A stretch of DNA of 64,000 bases from Oscillatoria sp. CS-180. Lineage in GTDB: Bacteria > Cyanobacteriota > Cyanobacteriia > Phormidesmidales > Phormidesmidaceae. Of this stretch, positions 46,724-55,648 are shown in pieces. The translations under genes were made by a program, and so were the position numbers. Where the stretch lies: positions 1 to 64,000 of the forward strand of contig NZ_JAQMUB010000011.1 of NCBI RefSeq assembly GCF_028330965.1, in the 5' to 3' direction. The notes under the pieces were generated by a model. It made no database searches, was not told the DNA's origin, and was given only the letters and a program-made list of their open reading frames with translations. Every line of letters starts with the position of its first letter. Position 1 is the stretch's first letter.

Positions 46724-47446
46724 ATGTTTCACACCTACTGTAATATGAACGGTTATGTAGATTGGTTGAGGATGATGCGATCTATGCAACCTTGGGCTTG
46801 GAGTGTGGGTCTGTGTGTGTTAGTGGGTTATGGAGGTGTGCTTCGACCGGTTGAAGCGATCGCCTCAGATGACCTGTCAGTGGAAGAAGCGCTGACTACG
46901 GAAGACATTTTTACCGATGATCACAGCGATCAAAATGAGGCTGCGATCATCCCTCAACCTAGGTCCATAACGCTGCTCCGGTTTGAAACCCAGCACTACA
47001 TCGTACGCATCTATCAAGACAGTGAGCTAACCTACCTCAACGTTTATAACAAAGAGACTGGCTTTACTGATAAGAACGGGGTGTTAGCTATCCTCGCAGA
47101 GCCGGAAGACGAGGAAGACTCTTGGCTCACCTACATGAACCTGTATGGCGATTTGGAATATCGCGCCAGGGTTAATCCAGAGGGCGAGACAGAATTAGAA
47201 ATTCGGGTTGCAGGTGGCCCTCCAGCCCAACCTGAGTTGGGATTTAACGCATCTTATAGTTTCCCTCACGTGTATTTAGGCGCAGACGTCGAGAACACGG
47301 TGGCTATTCTGACGGAGTCAGGGTGGGTGGTCGATTTTACCGATCAATCTGCTGTCGAACTTACCCGGGATGAAAGCGTTCTAGGCATCAAGTTTGACCC
47401 AGATACACAGACGATTACCTATACTCAGCTCGTCGACTTGCTGTAG
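46724..47446 (+). CDS. Secreted acidic protein of unknown function
   Basis: A 240-residue protein with a signal peptide: the hydrophobic run AWSVGLCVLVGYGGVL (about 24-39) and a likely cleavage after VEAIA (about 48). The frame opens at 46724, but codons 17, 18 or 21 (MMRSM) are better starts for a normal signal peptide, preceded by TTGAGG. The mature part is acidic with beta-rich segments (HYIVRIYQDSELTYLNVYNKETGF, ITYTQLVDLL). It resembles other cyanobacterial secreted proteins without assigned role. It follows gpsA by 83 bases, perhaps as the tail of that transcript. Confidence 0.6.
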   Translation: MFHTYCNMNGYVDWLRMMRSMQPWAWSVGLCVLVGYGGVLRPVEAIASDDLSVEEALTTEDIFTDDHSDQNEAAIIPQPRSITLLRFETQHYIVRIYQDSELTYLNVYNKETGFTDKNGVLAILAEPEDEEDSWLTYMNLYGDLEYRARVNPEGETELEIRVAGGPPAQPELGFNASYSFPHVYLGADVENTVAILTESGWVVDFTDQSAVELTRDESVLGIKFDPDTQTITYTQLVDLL

Positions 47447-47565
47447 CGCTCGTTGGTGGCTTGACTGTCGCGTAGAGCGGAATTGTATTGATGGTTTTGT
47501 ACAGCCTACAGTCATGATGTTTGTAATTCAGACTATGGTCTTACGAAGGGTGTAAGGAGGCTTCC

Positions 47566-48315
47566 TTGCAGCGAATTGTTGTCGATGTCGCGCAGGTTGA
47601 CGGAGATTTACTCCGATTGACACCTGATCAGCAGCACTATTTGGAACGAGTGCTGCGGCTACAGCGGGGCGATCGCTTCCTGGCATTAGATGGTCAAGGG
47701 ACTATCTGGCTATCAACCCTTTCCTCCATAGAGGGGCAAGCTCATCTTTCCTCATTGTCAGACTTTGGTGATACCCAGTTAGCTCCTGATCAGCCTTACA
47801 TTACGCTGGCAGCCTGCTTACCTAAACAGGGATTCGATGAAGTTGTGCGACAAGTTACTGAGTTGGGCGTTCATCAAGTTGTGCCCATTCTGAGCGATCG
47901 CACGCTATTGCGACCTAGTGTTAACAAGTTGGAACGATGGCGGCGGATTGCGACTGAAGCAACGGAACAATCAGAACGTTTGGTGGTTACCCAAGTTAGA
48001 GAACCGATGGCTTGGTCGAAATGGTTAGAAACCGATACGTCTGACCAGCGCTATCTCTGCGTAGCTAGGCGCTCTGCTCCTTCGTTGCTATCTGTTTGTT
48101 TGTCGAGACAAGCTACGTCTATCGTTGTTGCAATTGGTCCAGAGGGCGGATGGACCGAGATCGAGGTCGAAGGGGCAATCACAAAAGGTTACCAGCCTGT
48201 GATGCTTGGCAGAAACGTGTTAAGAGCTGTGACAGCTTCGGTAACGGCACTTTCGATACTCCAAGCTAGCTTAGTTTTCGCTAGTATTGACCCATTCCAG
48301 GTAGACCAGTTATGA
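47566..48315 (+). CDS. rsmE: 16S rRNA (uracil-1498-N3)-methyltransferase
   Basis: A 249-residue SPOUT-class methyltransferase that methylates U1498 of 16S rRNA. It has the N-terminal PUA-like part (MQRIVVDVAQVDGDLLRLTPDQQHYLERVLRLQRGDRF) and the C-terminal trefoil-knot SAM site with IGPEGGWTEIEVEGA (about 186-200) and MLGRNVLRAVTASVTAL (about 211-227). Initiation is at TTG (47566), supported by a perfect AAGGAGG (47554-47560) five bases upstream. Its stop overlaps the next gene's start by four bases (ATGA), so the two are coupled. Confidence 0.93.
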   Translation: MQRIVVDVAQVDGDLLRLTPDQQHYLERVLRLQRGDRFLALDGQGTIWLSTLSSIEGQAHLSSLSDFGDTQLAPDQPYITLAACLPKQGFDEVVRQVTELGVHQVVPILSDRTLLRPSVNKLERWRRIATEATEQSERLVVTQVREPMAWSKWLETDTSDQRYLCVARRSAPSLLSVCLSRQATSIVVAIGPEGGWTEIEVEGAITKGYQPVMLGRNVLRAVTASVTALSILQASLVFASIDPFQVDQL

Positions 48316-48650
48316 ATACTGTCAAGACGACGCTAGAGACCGAAACCTCAAATTGCTTAGCTGGGTTTCATGCGCTTTCTGATCCCCTTAGAGTTCATGT
48401 TATCGAGCGGTTACGTACGCAGGAAATGTGCGTATGTGACCTTTGTGGAGAGCTTGATGTCAGTCAGTCCAAATTGTCTTTCCATTTGCGAGTGCTGAAA
48501 GACGCAGGTTTGGTACGAGCTAGACCCCAAGGACGCTGGACTTATTACAGCCTTAATTTGCCCCAATTTGTTGTCCTCGAACAGTACTTGTCAGACTATC
48601 GGCGATACAGCCCGATCATTCCAACAAGACTGTGTGATGATGGCGAATAA
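48312..48650 (+). CDS. ArsR-family metalloregulator
   Basis: A 112-residue winged-helix repressor. It contains the metal motif EMCVCDLCGELDVSQSKLSFHLRVL (about 38-62): CVCDLC supplies the cysteines of the alpha3 arsenite/antimonite sensor. It differs from the paralogue in the sulfide locus, which lacks it. ArsR releases DNA when As(III) binds, inducing arsenic-resistance genes. None lies nearby, so the target is elsewhere. It starts inside rsmE's stop (ATGA), an arrangement that ties its level to rsmE. Confidence 0.9.
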   Translation: MNTVKTTLETETSNCLAGFHALSDPLRVHVIERLRTQEMCVCDLCGELDVSQSKLSFHLRVLKDAGLVRARPQGRWTYYSLNLPQFVVLEQYLSDYRRYSPIIPTRLCDDGE

Positions 48651-48752
48651 GTAGATCGGGACGTTTAATCATATTTTCCTCGCTGTTCTGTTGTTGCCGT
48701 TAGGGATGACAGGTAAGCTTGGTATATATTGATAATGGTTAGGAATTAGCCT

Positions 48753-49319
48753 GTGGAACAGGGTGCACTGGGTCAAGTAATTGACGCGCTTCATTTTGCA
48801 GCCTATAAGCATCGATATCAGCGGCGTAAGGATGTTGAACAAACGCCTTATATCAACCATCCCATTGAACTTTTGAGAATTTTGTTCGAGGATGGCGGTG
48901 TTCGAGATCCGGTTGTTTTGGTGAGTGCTCTACTGCACGACACTGTGGAAGATACTGAGACAACTTTAGAAGAGATTCGATCTCGTTTTGGGGCTGATGT
49001 TGCTGCGGTCGTTGAGCAGGTCACGGATGATAAATCCCAGCCCCAGGATGTCCGCAAACAGTTGCAGATTGACCATGCTGCGGATTTGAGCGATCGCGCT
49101 AAGCTCGTCAAGCTGGCTGATAAAACCGCTAATCTAAGAAACGTCGCTCAATCGCCACCCCCTGATTGGTCTCTAGAACGGCGTGCTAACTATTGCAATT
49201 GGGGTAAACGTGTCGTTGATGAGATGCGAGGCATTCACTCAGCGTTGGAAGCCCTATTTGACGAGACTTATGAAGCAGCCTATAAAACTTGTAACCCACA
49301 GTTCACGCTGGAAAAATAG
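48753..49319 (+). CDS. HD-domain hydrolase, MESH1/SpoT-like alarmone hydrolase
   Basis: A 188-residue single-domain HD hydrolase resembling the hydrolase half of RelA/SpoT. Motifs: HRYQRRKDVEQTPYINHPIEL (about 22-42), LLHDTVEDTETTLEEI (about 63-78) with the HD dyad, and LVKLADKTANLRN (about 114-126). Stand-alone members (MESH1, small alarmone hydrolases) remove pyrophosphate from ppGpp or related compounds with Mn2+. No synthetase domain is attached. The GTG start at 48753 is preceded by AGGA. The substrate is inferred from the family, not shown. Confidence 0.85.
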   Translation: MEQGALGQVIDALHFAAYKHRYQRRKDVEQTPYINHPIELLRILFEDGGVRDPVVLVSALLHDTVEDTETTLEEIRSRFGADVAAVVEQVTDDKSQPQDVRKQLQIDHAADLSDRAKLVKLADKTANLRNVAQSPPPDWSLERRANYCNWGKRVVDEMRGIHSALEALFDETYEAAYKTCNPQFTLEK

Positions 49320-49494
49320 CTCAGTGTTGACAACAGCTATGCCGGCTGGGTCATATTTTCTAGAATCCTGTTAGCCTTCTGAGACTTAGCCTACAGCAAC
49401 CTAAACAGGATGTTTGTGGACGCAAAGCGTCGATGACAGGCGAATGGGCTAGTATGGTTGCTTGAGTCGCATTCGTCGTTGGAATTATTGGGTC

Positions 49495-50901
49495 ATGAGC
49501 AAGGGCACGCTTTTTGATAAGGTTTGGGATTTGCATACAGTCGGCACACTTCCATCGGGACAAACCCAGCTTTTCATTGGCCTGCATTTAATTCATGAAG
49601 TTACCAGCCCTCAAGCATTTGCCATGTTGCGAGAGCGGCAGCTCAAGGTCATGTTTCCAGAGCGCACGATCGCTACAGTAGACCACATCGTGCCAACGGA
49701 TAACCAGGCGCGTCCGTTTGTGGACGTTTTAGCCGAAGAAATGATGCAGGCACTGGAAAACAACTGTCGCGAGAATAACGTTACTTTTTACAATATCGGT
49801 TCGGGTAATCAGGGTATCGTTCATGTCATTGCCCCCGAACAAGGTCTCACCCAGCCTGGAATGACGATCGCCTGCGGTGACAGTCATACATCGACTCATG
49901 GAGCCTTCGGCGCGATTTCGTTCGGCATTGGAACCAGTCAAGTGCGTGATGTTCTTGCCTCTCAAACCTTGGCTTTGGCTAAGCTTAAGGTCCGGCGTAT
50001 TGAAGTGAATGGCACTCTTGCCCCTGGCGTTTATGCCAAAGATGTGGTTCTTCACATCATTCGTCAGCTTGGTGTGAAAGGGGGCGTGGGCTATGCTTAC
50101 GAATACGCTGGAACAACCATCGAAGCGATGTCGATGGAAGAGCGGATGACCCTTTGCAATATGTCCATCGAAGGGGGGGCTCGCTGCGGCTATGTCAACC
50201 CAGATGTCGTGACCTATGACTACTTACGAGGTCGCAAATTTGCACCTGGTGTGGAGCAATGGGATGAGGCAGTTGCTTGGTGGGAAAGCATTCGCAGCGA
50301 TGCTGATGCTGAGTACGACGACGTTGTTGTGTTTGACGCAGCTGACATTCCGCCGACGGTCACTTGGGGCATTACACCGGGTCAGGGAATTGCCATAAAC
50401 GAGCATATTCCAGCGCTGGATGATGTCGAAGAGAGCGATCGCGCGATTGCCGAAGAAGCCTATCGATATATGGGGCTACAACCGGGCACGCCGATTCAAG
50501 GGATTAAAGTGGATGTCTGCTTCATTGGGAGCTGCACGAATGGTCGTTTAAGTGATCTGCAAGAAGCCGCAAAGATTGTCCAGGGTCGCAAAGTGTCTAA
50601 AGCTGTAAAAGCCTTTGTTGTTCCAGGGTCAGAGCGTGTTAAACAAGCGGCTGAAGCTGAAGGATTGGACACGATTTTTGAGGCGGCTGGATTTGAATGG
50701 CGAGATGCTGGCTGTTCGATGTGTTTGGCGATGAATCCTGATAAACTTCAGGGCGATCAACTGAGCGCTTCTTCTTCTAACCGGAACTTCAAAGGTCGTC
50801 AGGGATCTTCCTCCGGGCGCACGCTGTTGATGAGTCCAGCCATGGTTGCCGCCGCGGCGATCGCCGGCCAGGTCGAAGACGTTCGCACGTTGCTTACATA
50901 G
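49495..50901 (+). CDS. leuC: 3-isopropylmalate dehydratase large subunit
   Basis: A 468-residue aconitase-family enzyme of leucine synthesis that isomerises 2-isopropylmalate to 3-isopropylmalate with LeuD. It has the [4Fe-4S]-binding cysteines: [13 protein letters not shown] (about 344-356) and [14 protein letters not shown] (about 404-417). The start ATG at 49495 ([16 protein letters not shown]) is the family start. The frame's earlier TTG is ignored. leuD does not adjoin it, so the small subunit must be encoded elsewhere, as in some other cyanobacteria. Confidence 0.95.
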   Translation: MSKGTLFDKVWDLHTVGTLPSGQTQLFIGLHLIHEVTSPQAFAMLRERQLKVMFPERTIATVDHIVPTDNQARPFVDVLAEEMMQALENNCRENNVTFYNIGSGNQGIVHVIAPEQGLTQPGMTIACGDSHTSTHGAFGAISFGIGTSQVRDVLASQTLALAKLKVRRIEVNGTLAPGVYAKDVVLHIIRQLGVKGGVGYAYEYAGTTIEAMSMEERMTLCNMSIEGGARCGYVNPDVVTYDYLRGRKFAPGVEQWDEAVAWWESIRSDADAEYDDVVVFDAADIPPTVTWGITPGQGIAINEHIPALDDVEESDRAIAEEAYRYMGLQPGTPIQGIKVDVCFIGSCTNGRLSDLQEAAKIVQGRKVSKAVKAFVVPGSERVKQAAEAEGLDTIFEAAGFEWRDAGCSMCLAMNPDKLQGDQLSASSSNRNFKGRQGSSSGRTLLMSPAMVAAAAIAGQVEDVRTLLT

Positions 50902-51024
50902 ACATCTGCATCTGTAAATTGGCTTCGCGTTAATTAATTATTAAACTTAGTTTCGCCCTATCTTAAGAACCATTGTTGAAGATGACTGGTAGGAATATCT
51001 ATCAGTTCAACTTGGTACTCAAGT

Positions 51025-51783
51025 GTGAGGCAAGGTGTTCTGCAGGAAGCCCTTCAGCCAGCTAGAGGGCAGGTCAGATATTTTTGTGATGTTCTCCGGG
51101 AAAATCCAACTGTGTTTGCAAAACCCTCTTTGCTTCCAAGCCCTGCCGTAAATTCTCATCGCCACGATTTTGTCGCAGTGCTAGAGCAACTTTATCGGGA
51201 GCGTACGCTGACTCCCTACACGGCGGGGCGAACGATTCCCTTACGCCTCAATGAAGTTCTTATCGTCTGTCGTGGAGTGGTCCAGCTGTATACGATTCAG
51301 CAGGATGGTAGTGAGACGCTGCTGGGTTTAGCGGGACCATCAATGCCAGTAGGTTTGCCACTGACGGTGGTTGATCCCTATTGGGCGACAGCATTGACTG
51401 ATGTCGATGTGCTGCCTCTTCCGATGACGGAAATTGAGTCTTCACCGCTGCTGATGGCCGGTATTTGTCGTCATCTTATGCTGAGGCTTCAGCAATCAGA
51501 AGCGTGGTTGGCCATTTCAGGAAAGCGATTAGTTGCAGATCGGCTAAGGCAGCTATTGCTGCTGATTGCTCAGGACTTTGGTCAGGTTGAAACCTGCGGC
51601 GTACGAATTCCAGTCAAACTAACTCATCATCAGTTGGCGACTGCGATCGGAACCACTCGCGTCACGGTCACCCGCTTGCTGAAGGAATTTAAGGAAGAGG
51701 GCTGGCTACAAACTCAACAGCGATATCTCATCATTCAGCTAGAGCAGCTCCACAACAGCAGCTGGTCTCGAATGTATGCTTAG
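51025..51783 (+). CDS. Crp/Fnr-family transcriptional regulator
   Basis: A 252-residue protein. The effector domain is cNMP-like but lacks a clear cAMP phosphate-binding motif. The winged-helix DNA-binding part (about 170-240) has LTHHQLATAIGTTRVTVTRLLKEFKEEGWL (about 195-224), with R at the recognition helix as in NtcA and Crp. Members control nitrogen, carbon or redox genes. Neither effector nor targets are visible. The start is GTG in an A/T-rich leader with no clear ribosome site, so the N-terminus may be shorter. It ends 17 bases before the convergent gene. Confidence 0.8.
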   Translation: MRQGVLQEALQPARGQVRYFCDVLRENPTVFAKPSLLPSPAVNSHRHDFVAVLEQLYRERTLTPYTAGRTIPLRLNEVLIVCRGVVQLYTIQQDGSETLLGLAGPSMPVGLPLTVVDPYWATALTDVDVLPLPMTEIESSPLLMAGICRHLMLRLQQSEAWLAISGKRLVADRLRQLLLLIAQDFGQVETCGVRIPVKLTHHQLATAIGTTRVTVTRLLKEFKEEGWLQTQQRYLIIQLEQLHNSSWSRMYA

Positions 51784-51799
51784 GGTACTGCGCCCAGAC

Positions 51800-52723
51800 C
51801 TATGAAACTTGCCAATGCCAATGGTTGTCATAAAGTTCGATGTAGCGCCAGAAGAGCTGCATCGAATGAGCCGATGACGCTTCTTCGGACGGGTTAGAGT
51901 GCTGCGATCGCTCTAAGCTAATCTTTGAAAGCTGGCTCAGATAGGGTAGGTCTTCTAACATCGTTAAGCTGGAAGCAATGATAAGGATGGCTTTCAAGAG
52001 TTCCCTCGGCCATTGCAGATCGGTAAACATTTGTACCGAGAGAATGTGCTCCTCTTCATTCAAGGGCAATACGCTGAATAGAACGTGAATACACTTCTGT
52101 CGGTATGCCGGAACGCGCAGTTCAATTTGATAAGGCGTATGTAGAATCAAATCGACCTCCACGCTGGGATTTCGCCACATCCTCAGGATGTTGGTTGATG
52201 AATCTAATACCGTTCGAAACCGCATCATGCCTCCGGTTTCGGTCTTTTGGAACTGACTAACTTTGGTGACCTTTAAGTTACCGAGACTGAAACGGTGAAT
52301 CTCTTCGAGATGCTTGAGATTCAACAGGTGATAAATCTGGCACTGATGGGAAAAAGGGAGTCGATATTTCTGCTGAGCAACACAAGGCGCAGGTAAAGTT
52401 ACGCCAGAAAAGCGATCTTCTATGGGCTGAGGCAACTCGATGGAGTCAGTCTCGGAAAGTCCGTGGGGGTTGGCAGCCATACCCACAATAAACCAGATCG
52501 ATAGAGCTGCTAACGCAACCATACAGTGAGAAGACGCGGTAACTGCTGCAGCGCTTCCACCGAATGCTGCTAAGCCTCGATCAATCGCCCCATAGAGAAA
52601 CGCTGGAATACCTAGCAGCCAAACACCACACATAAAGATGTTGCGCTTCAGAAAGTCTGCGATCGGTAAAGTAGGGCGGCTGATCCTTTCTAAATAGCTC
52701 TCGGCATGTTGAAGCTGATGCAT
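51800..52723 (-). CDS. Hypothetical membrane protein
   Basis: A 307-residue protein with two hydrophobic segments in the first 85 residues (about 28-46 and 66-84), then a soluble, beta-rich C-terminal domain with motifs HQCQIYHLLNLKHLEEIHRFSLGNLKVTKVSQF and PAYRQKCIHVLFSVLPLNEEEHILSVQMF. No enzymatic signature was found. It appears to be a cyanobacterial family without a name. It is convergent with the Crp-family gene. The N-terminus is on the minus strand of an A/T-rich leader. Confidence 0.6.
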   Translation of the reverse strand: MHQLQHAESYLERISRPTLPIADFLKRNIFMCGVWLLGIPAFLYGAIDRGLAAFGGSAAAVTASSHCMVALAALSIWFIVGMAANPHGLSETDSIELPQPIEDRFSGVTLPAPCVAQQKYRLPFSHQCQIYHLLNLKHLEEIHRFSLGNLKVTKVSQFQKTETGGMMRFRTVLDSSTNILRMWRNPSVEVDLILHTPYQIELRVPAYRQKCIHVLFSVLPLNEEEHILSVQMFTDLQWPRELLKAILIIASSLTMLEDLPYLSQLSKISLERSQHSNPSEEASSAHSMQLFWRYIELYDNHWHWQVS

Positions 52724-53145
52724 AGATGCTCCTTCCCAGAGCCAAACATTAACAAATCTAAACTGACGTTAATTAACTTTTTGTGAAGTTGCCCTCGTCC
52801 TGACGGCAGATATCTTCCACAGCAAAAAATAATAGATTCGTACTATAACCTTAGCCATCTAGTTCTTATGCGCCCAATCGCATTCGGAGGCTTAGCGTAT
52901 CGTCAGAGGGTTCGCTGTCTTCTGTTAGGTCTAGCTTTCAGTGTCCTTGTCTATGCCTAAATTCTTGCAAGCTTGGCAGCCCTTACAAACTGATGGCTCC
53001 CTTTCAGATGAACCTCTATCACTTGGCTCCTTCATTTCTTTCGGCAGACAGAGCTACAAGACCAGAGTGAGTATGTAACCTCCTAGTAAGCCATATGCCT
53101 TCAGTCTAAATGTGGTTTTGCTGCTCTCGTAATCATCTAGGAAAC
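52724..53145. other. Gene-free interval before the AI-2E permease gene
   Basis: The divergent interval between the hypothetical membrane protein and the AI-2E gene. A 41-codon frame at 52953 has no supportive features. No repeat or strong hairpin was seen. Confidence 0.4.
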
Positions 53146-54198
53146 ATGACGACTTCTTTGAATCAGTGGCCCAAGTTGCCAAAAGCGCAGGGCAAGCTTG
53201 TTTCCACTTTGATGATTATCATTACGGTCATCCTGAGCATTCATATTCTGAAATTGACTCGCCCTGTAGTCTTGCCGATCGCCTTCGCGTTCTTCATTGC
53301 GGTCTTGGCAGCTCCTCTACAAGAATGGTTGGAGCGGCATTTGCCGAAGTGGGTCAGTATGGTAGTCGTGCTGCTGGTGTTCGGTGGCGTGGTGGGCGTT
53401 TTCGTTGGAGCGGTCATCCTGAGCTTAGAACTCATCGAACCCAAGCTGCCTGAGTACGGAGATCGTTTGCAGCAGCTTATACAGTCTGCACAGGCTTGGT
53501 TGAGTAGCTATGGTTTACCTATGGGTGAAAATGGCCAAACCAACGGAGCTATTTCTCAACTGCTACAACAAGCACTTGGTGGAGTGCAGTCATTGTTAGG
53601 AGTACTGAGTTTGTTAGTGTTGGTGGCCTCTTTTTTAGCGCTATTGCTGTTGGAGATTGGTCAGTATCGCGATCGTACGCAAAAAGCTTTTCCTGGCAAG
53701 GCAAGCGATCATATTATTCATGCCGTTTCTAGCATGGGTAACAAGTTGCGTCGCTACTTTATGGTGGTTGCATTTACCAGTTTTTTGACAGGCATTTTAA
53801 CGTCGGCTTGGTGTCTAATATTAGGCGTTGACTTAGCCTTTGTATGGGGATTGTTGGCCTTCATACTCAACTTTATCCCTACGCTAGGCTCAATTATTGC
53901 GGCAGTTGTTCCAGCTCTTGTAGCAACTTTGTTTCAAGGACCTGCAATTGGTGCGGCAACTTTAGTCGGTTTAGCCATTATTCAAACAATCTTGGGTAAC
54001 TTTGTTGATCCTAAGTTGCAAGGCAAGTATCTGAAACTTTCTCCCTTTGTAGCTCTCCTATCGATTGTCTTTTGGGGTTGGGTTTGGGGAATTCCTGGAG
54101 CCTTTTTAGGTGTGCCAATGACTGCCGCAATTGTATTGTTTACTAATGAGTTTGAGTCTAGTCGATCTATTGCCATCATGCTAGGAGGAACAGATTGA
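53146..54198 (+). CDS. AI-2E/PerM-family transporter
   Basis: A 350-residue membrane protein with seven or eight helices and the PerM family layout: an N-terminal helix pair (about 20-55), a loop domain (about 78-140), and a C-terminal block with FLTGILTSAWCLILGVDLAFVWGLLAFILNFIPTLGSIIAAVVP (about 217-260) and a final PFVALLSIVFWGWVWGIPGAFLGVPMTAAI. Members export autoinducer-2 or act as ion exchangers. The substrate cannot be told. The start at 53146 is chosen because TAGGAAAC precedes it. The frame upstream to 53110 adds an unconserved 12 residues. Confidence 0.85.
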   Translation: MTTSLNQWPKLPKAQGKLVSTLMIIITVILSIHILKLTRPVVLPIAFAFFIAVLAAPLQEWLERHLPKWVSMVVVLLVFGGVVGVFVGAVILSLELIEPKLPEYGDRLQQLIQSAQAWLSSYGLPMGENGQTNGAISQLLQQALGGVQSLLGVLSLLVLVASFLALLLLEIGQYRDRTQKAFPGKASDHIIHAVSSMGNKLRRYFMVVAFTSFLTGILTSAWCLILGVDLAFVWGLLAFILNFIPTLGSIIAAVVPALVATLFQGPAIGAATLVGLAIIQTILGNFVDPKLQGKYLKLSPFVALLSIVFWGWVWGIPGAFLGVPMTAAIVLFTNEFESSRSIAIMLGGTD

Positions 54199-54230
54199 TT
54201 GGAGTATGTCGTGTTTAAAGTATGATGTGG

Positions 54231-54350
54231 CTAGTACCGCTGCGCGAAATTCAAAGATTTAAAATTGAGAATACTCTGCGAGAAGAGCAAAACTCTACAA
54301 AACTAAGACAGATAGGTTTCCTCGTATTTTGAAGTGAGCATATTTCTGCT
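54231..54350 (+). repeat. MITE-like dispersed repeat, copy 3
   Basis: The third and most diverged member of the family at 1385-1494 and 13506-13625. It starts CTAGTACCGCTGCGCGAAATTC, has an A/T-rich middle and the block AAGACAGATAGGTTTCCT followed by ATTTTGAAGTGAGC and ATATTTCTGC. The right end is degraded, so the terminal inverted repeat is incomplete. Confidence 0.65.
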
Positions 54351-54620
54351 TCAAGACCAATGGACTGCTAGATGGTGATTAAAACTCTATAGACGGCTTT
54401 TTTTAGATCCTCTTCTACCTAATAATTTATAGGCATATTTCTATGGATCTATTTCATTAGGAATAGACCATAACAAAGAATTTCTATCAACAATCAAACC
54501 TATAGGCAGATACCGACTATCGGCAGAGTTTATAGACTTGACCTCAGAGTTCATAGAGAGATTTTTTTGGACTTGTAGGACCAGTGAATGTAAGCAGTTT
54601 CGAGGGTTGTAGCGTCGCCA

Positions 54621-54713
54621 GTTCCATGAGGACAAGCCGGCGAGCTGTTTAGCGATGTGCTAGGTGCCTGGATCGATTAGGTACACAAGCCTAGAGGGCT
54701 AAAGCTATCAATA
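54621..54713 (+). ncRNA. Candidate structured RNA element, copy B
   Basis: The same 95-nt family as 3881-3975. In this copy the long-range helix is fully Watson-Crick (AGCT plus TAGC with GCTA plus AGCT), the CTAGG/CCTAG helix is identical to copy A, and inside it TGCCT (54665-54669) pairs with AGGTA (54679-54683). Flanking sequence beyond the element is not shared with copy A, which marks the element boundaries. Strand as in copy A. Confidence 0.5.
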
Positions 54714-54802
54714 CCTATTGAAGCGAGTGTAAAGATATCGAGCTGAGTCGTTCAAAGAACATAAGAGTCTCACTACGAATTGATGTCATTGAAGAGGACT
54801 TT

Positions 54803-55327
54803 ATGAAGACCTTAAAGCAGTTTTTAAGTAAGATTTCAATGCGGCACTTGTTGGCTACTTTCTTAGCAGGGGTACTTGTGCTATCTAGTGTTGCTTGCAG
54901 CAATAGCCCAACAACTTCAAAAACAACAGTGCCTCAAACACCTACCGTTCGTGGAACCGTTGATACGCCTCAGGCTGCCAACCCTAATTTGGCTGACCAA
55001 GGAATGTACCCTTATAAAGATACACAGCGCGACACAACTGTTGCTGATGCAAAAGCAGATCGATCGATTAAGCAAGCTGAGCGTCGTCGCCGTCAAAAGC
55101 TTCAAACTGGAGGCTATGTAGATGATGTAGCTCCAGCTAAATCTATTAGGGAACAAGCTAAGGATATTGGTCGCTCTGCTGAGCGTGCCGCTGAGAACGT
55201 TGGTGATTCAACTCAGCGAGCTGCTGATAATGCTGTTCAGAACACCAAGAAGGGTTTGCAAAATTTGCGAGAAGGTGCCAGCGACGCTGCTGAGCGCGCC
55301 GCTGATACGATCGATCCAGCAACCTAA
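54803..55327 (+). CDS. Lipoprotein with repetitive helical C-terminus
   Basis: A 174-residue exported lipoprotein. The N-terminal signal ends in the lipobox LSSVAC, with C32 as the lipidated residue. The rest is hydrophilic: a Thr/Pro/Ala-rich linker (about 33-65), a basic patch KQAERRRRQKLQ (about 90-101) and a C-terminal helical region (about 112-174) with repeated A-E-R-A-A and D-N-A-like units (AERAAENVGDSTQRAADNAVQNTKKGLQN), similar in feel to LEA or other stress proteins. Function unknown. A strong terminator follows at 55485. Confidence 0.7.
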   Translation: MKTLKQFLSKISMRHLLATFLAGVLVLSSVACSNSPTTSKTTVPQTPTVRGTVDTPQAANPNLADQGMYPYKDTQRDTTVADAKADRSIKQAERRRRQKLQTGGYVDDVAPAKSIREQAKDIGRSAERAAENVGDSTQRAADNAVQNTKKGLQNLREGASDAAERAADTIDPAT

Positions 55328-55648
55328 TGTCTAGGCTTTTGGTAGCAGATGGGACTTGCGCAAAAGGGCAACCCGGTAAGAACGAGCTGTCCATAAAAGC
55401 ATCAATTCCATAATTTAGGCGTGAGTAATAAAGTCGTGCTTAATTGGGACATGAGTTCGCTGCCCACAAGATTTTAGTGTTATGAGCGGGAGCAGTAGGT
55501 GTGCTGCTCCCGCTTTTGCATAGATTCGACAAGGAGGGTTAAAGGGGCCAAACAATCGTCAACTGCCTGGCTCCCCTAATATCCTAAATAGATTTCAAGC
55601 TGTCATATGGAGTCGTCCCCGTACCCTAAATTCGAACAATATTGAAAT
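55328..55648. other. Gene-free interval between convergent genes, with a terminator
   Basis: This 321-base interval lies between the lipoprotein gene and the end of the amino-acid-binding protein gene. It holds the hairpin at 55485-55517. No gene or RNA family was recognised. Confidence 0.5.
55485..55517 (+). terminator. Terminator after the lipoprotein gene
   Basis: An 11-bp perfect stem, AGCGGGAGCAG (55485-55495) against CTGCTCCCGCT (55504-55514), with an 8-base loop and a TTT after it. It lies about 158 bases after the lipoprotein stop. The other side lacks a U-tract, so it acts mainly on the plus strand. Confidence 0.75.

Larger units (their letters stand above)
54199..54802. other. Gene-free interval carrying two repeat elements
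   Basis: A 604-base interval with a MITE-like repeat copy (54231-54350) and the structured RNA-like element copy B (54621-54713). A minus-strand 64-codon frame at 54441-54635 (ends IVDRNSLLWSIPNEIDP) overlaps the element. It may be a relic of a small gene, but no family was recognised. No intact gene was seen. Confidence 0.6.

Noticed and set aside
54441-54635. 64-codon minus-strand frame near RNA copy B
   Set aside because: It overlaps the structured element and has no motif. At best a degraded relic.
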